Shown here: positions 59,010 through 64,000 of the stretch, one piece after another
How the letters are laid out: the number at the start of each line of letters is the position of its first letter
How positions within the stretch are numbered: the first letter of the stretch is position 1
Assembly (NCBI RefSeq): GCF_029626265.1
Contig: NZ_JARUBN010000001.1
Coordinates: forward strand, 3,410,001-3,474,000
Direction: 5' to 3'
Source of the DNA: Micromonospora sp. WMMD1102
Lineage (GTDB): Bacteria; Actinomycetota; Actinomycetes; Mycobacteriales; Micromonosporaceae
DNA: 64,000 nucleotides
Position numbers and translations under genes: made by a program
The notes under the pieces: generated by a model
Told to the model about the DNA's origin: nothing
Seen by the model: the letters and a program-made list of their open reading frames with translations, nothing else
Database searches by the model: none

Positions 59010-59047
59010 TGACCAGCTAGCAGTCAGCTGACCAGCTAGCAGTCAGC
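59010..59047. repeat. Perfect 19-bp tandem repeat upstream of the sigma gene
   Basis: TGACCAGCTAGCAGTCAGC occurs at 59010-59028 and again at 59029-59047 without a mismatch. Each copy contains the palindrome GCTAGC. The array lies 138-175 bp before the sigma gene's ATG and could bind a regulator. Confidence 0.75.
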
Positions 59048-59118
59048 GTTCTTCCCGCCCTGTAGGTACTCAATCACGGGCGGTGACTTCTGCGAGGAGT
59101 TTTGCGATCAGGGCGGGG

Positions 59119-60528
59119 TCAGCAGACCAGCAGCCCCTGCGGAGTGCCGCTGGCCCGCAGCCCGGCCAGTGCCTCCACCACCCGCAGCGGGGCCGGCGCC
59201 GGCAGGTCGTACGGCTGGTTCCGGAGTACCTCGGTGGCGTGCCGGGTGGCCACCGAGGTCACCGGATAGCCCCGGGCGGCGACCCGGTCCACCGCCCGAC
59301 GCCGGCGCCCGAACGAGGCCACCGCCAGCCACTGCGGCAGCCCGGCCAGCGCGGGCGAGCGCAGCCCCGGCGGCTCGGGCAGGACGTCCAGCGAGCTGAA
59401 CGGGGTACTGCCGGCCAGCCACCACTCCGCCCCGGCCACGCTGCGGGTGGTGGCGTTCTCGCACCAGTACGGCACCAGGCCGGCCCGGAGCACCTGCCAC
59501 GGGTCGATCAGCCGGCCGCACTCCACCACACAGCGGTCCCCGCTCTTGCCGGCCCCGCGCAGCCAACTCCGGTAGACGTCCGCCACCGCCGCACTCAGCG
59601 CGTCAGGGCCGGGGAAGAGCACCCGGTGCAGCGGGCTGCCGGCCTCGCGTACCCGGTCCAGCAGACTGCTCTCGAAACCGGGCTCGACGCCCTGTTCGGC
59701 GTACTCCGGGCGACCGCCCTGCGGCGCGTCCCAGCTCGCCCCGTCGCCGCCGGCCACCCGCAGCACCTGACCGAGCAGCTCGCTCTCCGGCCGGAAATCG
59801 GCCGGCTCCAGCCCGCTGACCGGCCCGCCGAGCTGGAAACTGTGCCCCTCCCCCGCGTCGGAGACCGGCCAGGTGCGCACGTCGCGCAGCAGCAGCACCG
59901 GAGCACCCGGCGCCAGCCGGCTGCCGAGGAACTCCCGGTACGCCTCCGGCAGCCGGCTCCAGCGGACCACCAGCGACACCGTCGAGCCGGCCAGTACGCC
60001 CCGACCGGCCGGATCGTGCACCTGCCGCACCCGTACCCCCGGGTTGTTCCCGATCAGCCGGGTCGCGATCCGGGCGCCGAAGCCGGCCGCCTCGACCGGT
60101 CTGTCCACCCGCCCGCCCGGCCACTGCACCGACACGTCGAAACCCGCCGGCAGCCACGGCACCCCCATCGCGGTGGCCAGGTGCACCGCCCCGCCGTGCG
60201 GCGAGCCCAGCACGACGCCGGGATACCAGCGCGGCGGGTAGTGCTCGGCGATCCACCGGGCGACCCGGTCGGCGTCGAGCGCCCCGGCCTGCTCGGCGGT
60301 GAGCGCGGCCCGGGTCGCGGCCCGGGCCAGCGCGGACCGGCGTACCGCCTCCGGCGCACCCCGGAAGCGCGACAGCAGCGGGTGGTAGCCGAGGTCGGCA
60401 CAGTCCCGCCCGCGGACCGCCCGGGACGCCACGGCCAGCAGCACCCGGCCGGCGCTCTCCGGTGACACGACGCGGTCCGGTGGGAGACCGGGCCCGTCCG
60501 CGGCCAGCCACTCCTGCATCTCCCGCAC
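59119..60528 (-). CDS. Protein of unknown family, 469 residues
   Basis: A soluble protein not recognised. Conserved-looking pieces include PPRWYPGVVLGSPHGGAVHLATAMGVPWLPAGFD near 100, IGNNPGVRVRQVHDPAGRGVLAGSTVSLVVRWSRLP near 160, and DRCVVECGRLIDPWQVLRAGLVPYWCENAT near 345; the last resembles a loop from an enzyme active site but no family follows. No signal or membrane helix. The GTG at 60528 was chosen because GGGAGG lies 8 bases upstream; an ATG at 60519 is the alternative. The open frame continues to 62166 only as an antisense shadow. Function unknown. Confidence 0.65.
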   Translation of the reverse strand: MREMQEWLAADGPGLPPDRVVSPESAGRVLLAVASRAVRGRDCADLGYHPLLSRFRGAPEAVRRSALARAATRAALTAEQAGALDADRVARWIAEHYPPRWYPGVVLGSPHGGAVHLATAMGVPWLPAGFDVSVQWPGGRVDRPVEAAGFGARIATRLIGNNPGVRVRQVHDPAGRGVLAGSTVSLVVRWSRLPEAYREFLGSRLAPGAPVLLLRDVRTWPVSDAGEGHSFQLGGPVSGLEPADFRPESELLGQVLRVAGGDGASWDAPQGGRPEYAEQGVEPGFESSLLDRVREAGSPLHRVLFPGPDALSAAVADVYRSWLRGAGKSGDRCVVECGRLIDPWQVLRAGLVPYWCENATTRSVAGAEWWLAGSTPFSSLDVLPEPPGLRSPALAGLPQWLAVASFGRRRRAVDRVAARGYPVTSVATRHATEVLRNQPYDLPAPAPLRVVEALAGLRASGTPQGLLVC

Positions 60529-60720
60529 CCGGCTCACCTCCCTCGTCCGCGTGCGCCGCGCCTTCCCGTCCCGATCGCGTTCAAACAGGCGGTCAGCAAC
60601 CTGCCGGGCGCAATCCGGAGGCCCGACGGTTATGTCCGGGCCGGTGCCACCCCCGTCCGCCACGCCCGGGGTGGCTCCGGGTTTGCTCCGGAGGGGCACG
60701 ATCTCGGATGATCCACGGTT

Positions 60721-61197
60721 GTGACCCAGTTGCACTTCGGAGCTGCCGGCGGCCCCCGCTACGCCAGCTACTTCGCCATCGCCGTCGTCCCGTTCGCGCT
60801 CGTGGTGGCGGGGGTGGCCGGCTGGCAGGTGGCGTCCGGCGAGGGACTGCGCCCGCTCGCCCTGGCGACCCTGGTGACCAGCCTGACCGGGCTGCTGGTG
60901 GCGGTCGGCCTGGTGCTGGCGGAACGTCGCGGTCGGGCCGGCCGCTCGGCGGGACCGGACGGGATCCGCACCGGCCGGCAGAGCGTGCTCGGCTGGCCCC
61001 GGATAGCCCGGCTGAGCCTGCACGACGGAGCCGACGACCAGCGTCTGCTGGCGGCCTGGCCGGTCGGGGCGCGCACCCCGGTCTGGCTCGGTTCGGTCGA
61101 CCGGGCCGACGTACCGGCGGACGAGGCGGTCCGGCTGGTCGAGCAGTGGTCCGGCCGCCAGGTCGAGCCGGCCCGGCCCGCCGCCGAACGCGGCTGA
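60721..61197 (+). CDS. Small membrane protein with two helices and a C-terminal domain
   Basis: A 158-residue protein: helices FAIAVVPFALVVAGVAGWQVA and ALATLVTSLTGLLVAVGLVLA (residues about 18-65), then 90 residues of soluble domain resembling bacterial PH-like modules (GIRTGRQSVLGWPRIARLSL, ending DEAVRLVEQWSGRQ). GTG at 60721 immediately after the intergenic region. Similar small proteins are common in actinobacteria; function unknown. Confidence 0.75.
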   Translation: MTQLHFGAAGGPRYASYFAIAVVPFALVVAGVAGWQVASGEGLRPLALATLVTSLTGLLVAVGLVLAERRGRAGRSAGPDGIRTGRQSVLGWPRIARLSLHDGADDQRLLAAWPVGARTPVWLGSVDRADVPADEAVRLVEQWSGRQVEPARPAAERG

Positions 61198-61279
61198 GAA
61201 ATTTCCGGGCCGCCGTGCAGCCCACCTGATCGACTCCCGGCCCGCTGCCGAACAAACCTGGTCGACTCCCGCCGCTTCG

Positions 61280-61344
61280 AAAGCGGCAGACCGAAGCGGC
61301 AGACCGAAGCGGCGGACCGGAGCCACAGACCAGGTCGGCAGACC
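61280..61344. repeat. Five 13-bp tandem repeats
   Basis: Units at 61280, 61293, 61306, 61319 and 61332 follow the pattern (A/G)AAGCGGCAGACC; the first two are near identical and the last two diverged. They lie between the small membrane protein and the TPP enzyme. Confidence 0.7.
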
Positions 61345-61370
61345 AGACGCCGGCGCCGCTCCGGGGCGGA

Positions 61371-63278
61371 TCAGACCAGGTCGGCGCCGTTGGCGGCCCG
61401 CTCCCGCAGGGCCTGGGCCCGGCCCCGGACCGCCGTACCGGCATCCTCGGCGAGGGCGTCGGCGGTCAGGCCGCGCAGGTCGGCGAAGGGCTGTTCCGGC
61501 GCGTCCAGCGGGACGGCCGGGTCGACCACCGCCTCGATCAGGGTCGGCCGGTCGGCGGCGAGCGCCTCCTCCCAGGCCGGCCCGACCTGCTCCGGCCGGT
61601 CCACCCCGATCCCGTGCAGCCCGAGCAGCCGGGCCCAGCCGGCGTACGGGACGTCGCCGTCGAGTACCGCCGCCGGGGTCGGCATCCCCGGTGCGGCGGG
61701 ACGGTCCAGCTCCGCCGCAGGTGTCCGGACGGGTGCGCTGTCGGCCGGAAGTGCGCTGTCCGGCCCCCGCTCCGGCTCGCCGCCCCGGCCCGCCCGGTCG
61801 GAGTTGTTCAACACCAGCACCACCAGCCGGGGATCGGGCCACTCCGGCCAGTGCCGGGCCACGGTGATCAGCTCGGCCAGCCCGCCGGACTGCATCGCGC
61901 CGTCGCCGAGCAGTACGAAGACCGGCCGGTCCGGGCTGGCGAACTTCGCCGCCACGGCGTACGGCAGGGCGGAGCCGACCGAGGCCAGCGTGCCGCAGAG
62001 GTGTGCCGGTACGCCGGGCGGCAGTTGCAGGTGCCGGGCGTACCAGTAGGTGACCGATCCGACGTCCACCGCGACCGAGGCGTCGGCCGGCAGCCGGGGT
62101 GACAGCTCGCGGACAACCAGTCGGGGGTTCAGCCGGCCGGTGCGCTCCTCGGCCCGGGCGGCGCACTCGGTCCGGGCCCGGTCCACGGTGCCCTCGATCA
62201 TGTCGCGCCAGTCCCGGTTGCGCCGCTGCGGCACCCGGGCCAGCAGCGCCCGCAGCGTCTCCCGGGCGTCACCGACCAGCGGCACGTCGATCGGGTATCG
62301 GCTGGCCAGCCGGCTGCCGTCGATGTCGATCTGCACCGCCGTGGCCTGGCCCGGCATCGGGTAGTAGCCGGTCCACGGGTCGTTGGTGCCGATCATCAGC
62401 AGGGTGTCGCAGCCGGCCATCAACTGCGCGCTGGCCGCCGTGCCGACCTGGCCGAGCACCCCCGTGTGGTACGGCAGCCGCTCGTCCAGCACCGGCTTGC
62501 CGAGCAGCGAGGTGGCCACCCCGGCGTCGAGCCGGTCGGCCAGCTCGACGATCTCGTCGGCGGCGCCGTAGCCGCCCTGGCCGACCAGGATCGCCACCCG
62601 CCGCCCGGCGCCGAGCAGCTGGGCGGCGGCGTCCAGGTCGGCATCGTGCGGCAGCACCCGGGCCGGTGGCAGGCCGGGCGCCGAGGCGAGCACGCCGCCG
62701 CCGTCCGGGTGCGGCATCCCGGCGGGCACCGGTTCGCCGAGCAGGTCGTGCGGCACCACCAGGCAGGTCGGGCTGCGGGTCGACACGGCGGTACGGATCG
62801 CCTGGTCAAGCAGGTAGGGCACCTGCTCCGGCAGCGCTGCGGTACGCAGGAACTGGGCGCAGACGTCGCCGAAGAGCCGGGGCAGCTCGATCTCCTGGTA
62901 TCCGCTGCCCAGCGCCCGGTACGGCTGCTGCCCGATCACCGCCACCACCGGCTTGCCGTCCAGCCGGGCGTCGTATAGGCCGCCGAGCAGGTGCAGCGCC
63001 CCCGGCCCCTGGGTGGCCAGGCAGACCCCGACCGTCCCGGTGTACCTGGCGTGCCCGGCCGCCATGAACCCGGCCGCCTCCGGCTGCCGGGACGGCACGA
63101 AGCCCGGGTCCCCGCCGGCCCGGCGCAGCGCCTCGACTATCAGCGCCACTCCCTCGCCGGGCTGCCCGAACACCCGGGGCACCCGCCAGGCCCGCAGCCG
63201 TTCGACGAGCAGGTCGGCGATGGTCCGGTCGGTCACCGCCGCGCTGGTCCGCACCGCGGACCGCCCCGGGTCAGCCAT
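61371..63278 (-). CDS. Pyruvate-oxidase/acetolactate-synthase-like TPP enzyme
   Basis: A 635-residue TPP enzyme of the POX/AHAS family. N-terminal domain: RVFGQPGEGVALIVEALRRAG, RQPEAAGFMAAGHARYTG with the catalytic glutamate near 70. Middle domain: AAQLLGAGRRVAILVGQGGYGA and GKPVLDERLPYHTG. C-terminal: VAVDVGSVTYWYARHLQL and LLGDGAMQSGGLAELITVARHWPEWPDPRLVVLVLNNSD (GDG...NN TPP motif). An unusual 50-residue hydrophilic insert follows (after LNNSD) before DGDVPYAGWARLLGLHGI. ATG at 63278 overlaps the Rv2629-like gene by 8 bases, so the two are coupled. Probably decarboxylates pyruvate or a related keto acid. Confidence 0.88.
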   Translation of the reverse strand: MADPGRSAVRTSAAVTDRTIADLLVERLRAWRVPRVFGQPGEGVALIVEALRRAGGDPGFVPSRQPEAAGFMAAGHARYTGTVGVCLATQGPGALHLLGGLYDARLDGKPVVAVIGQQPYRALGSGYQEIELPRLFGDVCAQFLRTAALPEQVPYLLDQAIRTAVSTRSPTCLVVPHDLLGEPVPAGMPHPDGGGVLASAPGLPPARVLPHDADLDAAAQLLGAGRRVAILVGQGGYGAADEIVELADRLDAGVATSLLGKPVLDERLPYHTGVLGQVGTAASAQLMAGCDTLLMIGTNDPWTGYYPMPGQATAVQIDIDGSRLASRYPIDVPLVGDARETLRALLARVPQRRNRDWRDMIEGTVDRARTECAARAEERTGRLNPRLVVRELSPRLPADASVAVDVGSVTYWYARHLQLPPGVPAHLCGTLASVGSALPYAVAAKFASPDRPVFVLLGDGAMQSGGLAELITVARHWPEWPDPRLVVLVLNNSDRAGRGGEPERGPDSALPADSAPVRTPAAELDRPAAPGMPTPAAVLDGDVPYAGWARLLGLHGIGVDRPEQVGPAWEEALAADRPTLIEAVVDPAVPLDAPEQPFADLRGLTADALAEDAGTAVRGRAQALRERAANGADLV

Positions 63279-64000
63279 CACGGCCGGCCGGGGTGCTGGC
63301 GTCGACGTAGCGCAGGATCGCGCCGACCCCGTCGGTGAGGTCCGGCGCCTGCTCCGGACCGAGCACCGTGAGCCCGGCGTCGGTACCGACGAGCGCGCGG
63401 ACCAGGGCGGCGTCGGCGCGTACCCGGCGCGGGTCGGCGATCGAGACCGCCCGGAGTTCGTCAGGATCGCCGGCGATGTCGGTCGGTTCCGGGCCGATCC
63501 AGAGTTCGTCGGTCGAGGAGGGGTCGTCCACGATCAGCATGGTGTCCACCTGGCCGCGTTGCAGCGCGGTGACCACCGCGTCCAGGCCGGCGCCGACGTC
63601 GCGCTGCATGCCGAACTTGTCCAGCGCCACGTCGGTGTGTGCGGCGGCGACCTCGGCGATGGCCTGCACGGTGACGTCGTCGAAGGCGGTCTGGTCGGCT
63701 CCGGCGGCCGGGAAGCCGGCGTCGGTCTGCACGACGCGGTCCTGCCAGAAGGCCGGCAGCTGGCCGGCGAGCAGCTGCCGGGCCCGGGTCTCCCCGGCCA
63801 CCACGATCACCTCGGCGCCGACCCGTTCGGCCAGCGCGGCGGTGGCCGACGCGGCGTCACCGGCGTTGCGCTGCCAGACCAGCTCCGCCGCGTGCTGGAA
63901 GTGCGGCTGCGACCAGCCGCCCGGCTGCACCTTGCGCAGCGGCCACCGGTTGCCGCCATCGACGTGCGCGTGCCGGGGGACCCCGCCGGCACTCACCGCG
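63271..64000 (-). CDS. Rv2629/Balon-family ribosome-associated protein, C-terminal part (5' end off window)
   Basis: A 243-residue C-terminal part of an Rv2629-type protein (bacterial eRF1-like family). Visible are GGWSQPHFQHAAELVW near the new start, VIVVAGETRARQLLAGQLP, and DLTDGVGAILRYVDA near the end, all close to the mycobacterial protein. Rv2629 is the M. tuberculosis member of the Balon group, which sits in the A site of idle ribosomes during stress. The gene begins upstream (complement side) of the window; the GTG at 63996 is internal. Coupled to the TPP enzyme gene by overlap. Confidence 0.9.
   Translation of the reverse strand, partial: AVSAGGVPRHAHVDGGNRWPLRKVQPGGWSQPHFQHAAELVWQRNAGDAASATAALAERVGAEVIVVAGETRARQLLAGQLPAFWQDRVVQTDAGFPAAGADQTAFDDVTVQAIAEVAAAHTDVALDKFGMQRDVGAGLDAVVTALQRGQVDTMLIVDDPSSTDELWIGPEPTDIAGDPDELRAVSIADPRRVRADAALVRALVGTDAGLTVLGPEQAPDLTDGVGAILRYVDASTPAGRDG

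Noticed and set aside
61280..61344. 13-bp repeats as a CRISPR or coding repeat
   Set aside because: No spacers between units and no gene across them.
60528..62166. Upstream extension of the 59119-60528 protein
   Set aside because: The extension runs antisense to the small membrane protein and inside the TPP enzyme region and has shadow composition; a ribosome site supports a start at 60528.

Overview
The window is uniformly very G+C-rich (well above 70% by eye), uses GTG starts freely, and packs genes with 4-base stop/start overlaps (GTGA, ATGA). The gene families point to an actinomycete, most likely of the Micromonosporaceae or a close relative (inference): XRE-DUF5753/DUF397 pairs, SecA2, glucosyl-3-phosphoglycerate synthase, GAF-ANTAR, a SigB/F-type sigma factor carrying a STAS domain, DUF397 and DUF6191, and an Rv2629-type protein. 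No tRNA, rRNA, CRISPR array, transposase or phage gene was seen. This looks like chromosomal housekeeping and accessory sequence with local decay rather than an island.

Layout. 1-2.8 kb: end of acetate kinase facing phosphoketolase (acetyl-phosphate metabolism). 3-5.3 kb: two overlapping paralogous small proteins, a frameshifted XRE/DUF5753 regulator with DUF397, and DUF6191. 5.5-7.1 kb: an OFA-type MFS gene broken by one amber codon. 7.4-10.6 kb: a di-heme-type membrane protein overlapping a NuoF-ferredoxin fusion, a likely transmembrane electron-transfer pair. 10.7-18 kb: inositol-phosphatase-type enzyme, methyltransferase, type II cholesterol oxidase, PRPP synthetase, RNase HI, and a Clp_N/HTH protein with a well-defined promoter/operator followed by an MFS gene. 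18-29 kb: secreted sorbosone-dehydrogenase-type protein with a CBM2, GH3 glycosidase, two DUF72 proteins, DUF2267, a hydrolase divergent from a TetR regulator, TraR/DksA, and a degenerate P-loop kinase. 29-33 kb: ABC exporter divergent from a NarL-type two-component system. 33-36.5 kb: two paralogous receiver-less winged-helix regulators around an AEC transporter, next to rhodanese and cysteine dioxygenase. 36.6-43 kb: MOSC remnant, SDR, and a complete five-gene peptide/nickel-type ABC importer. 43-50 kb: small enzymes, cupin, LVIVD-repeat secreted protein with a perfect CRP-type site, DUF3500, DUF2231, GAF-ANTAR. 50.6-59 kb: SecA2, GpgS, GT4, cytochrome oxidase subunit I, sigma-STAS. 59-64 kb: an unrecognised 469-residue protein, a small membrane protein, a pyruvate-oxidase-like TPP enzyme, and an Rv2629/Balon-like ribosome-associated protein running off the end.

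How the parts connect. The most striking signal is regulatory. Five correctly placed promoters of the form GTT(T/C)-N15/16-GGGTA(N), the type read by SigB/SigF-family sigma factors, lie before the cholesterol oxidase, TraR/DksA, DUF2231, GAF-ANTAR and cytochrome oxidase genes, and the same window encodes such a sigma factor fused to a STAS domain that lacks the usual phosphorylatable serine. The other strong regulatory locus is the Clp_N/HTH gene, whose apparent leaderless promoter is covered by two GTCAAC/GTTGAC palindromes. Several genes are visibly decaying (OFA transporter, XRE regulator, MOSC remnant), and short tandem duplications span or follow the stop codons of at least three genes.
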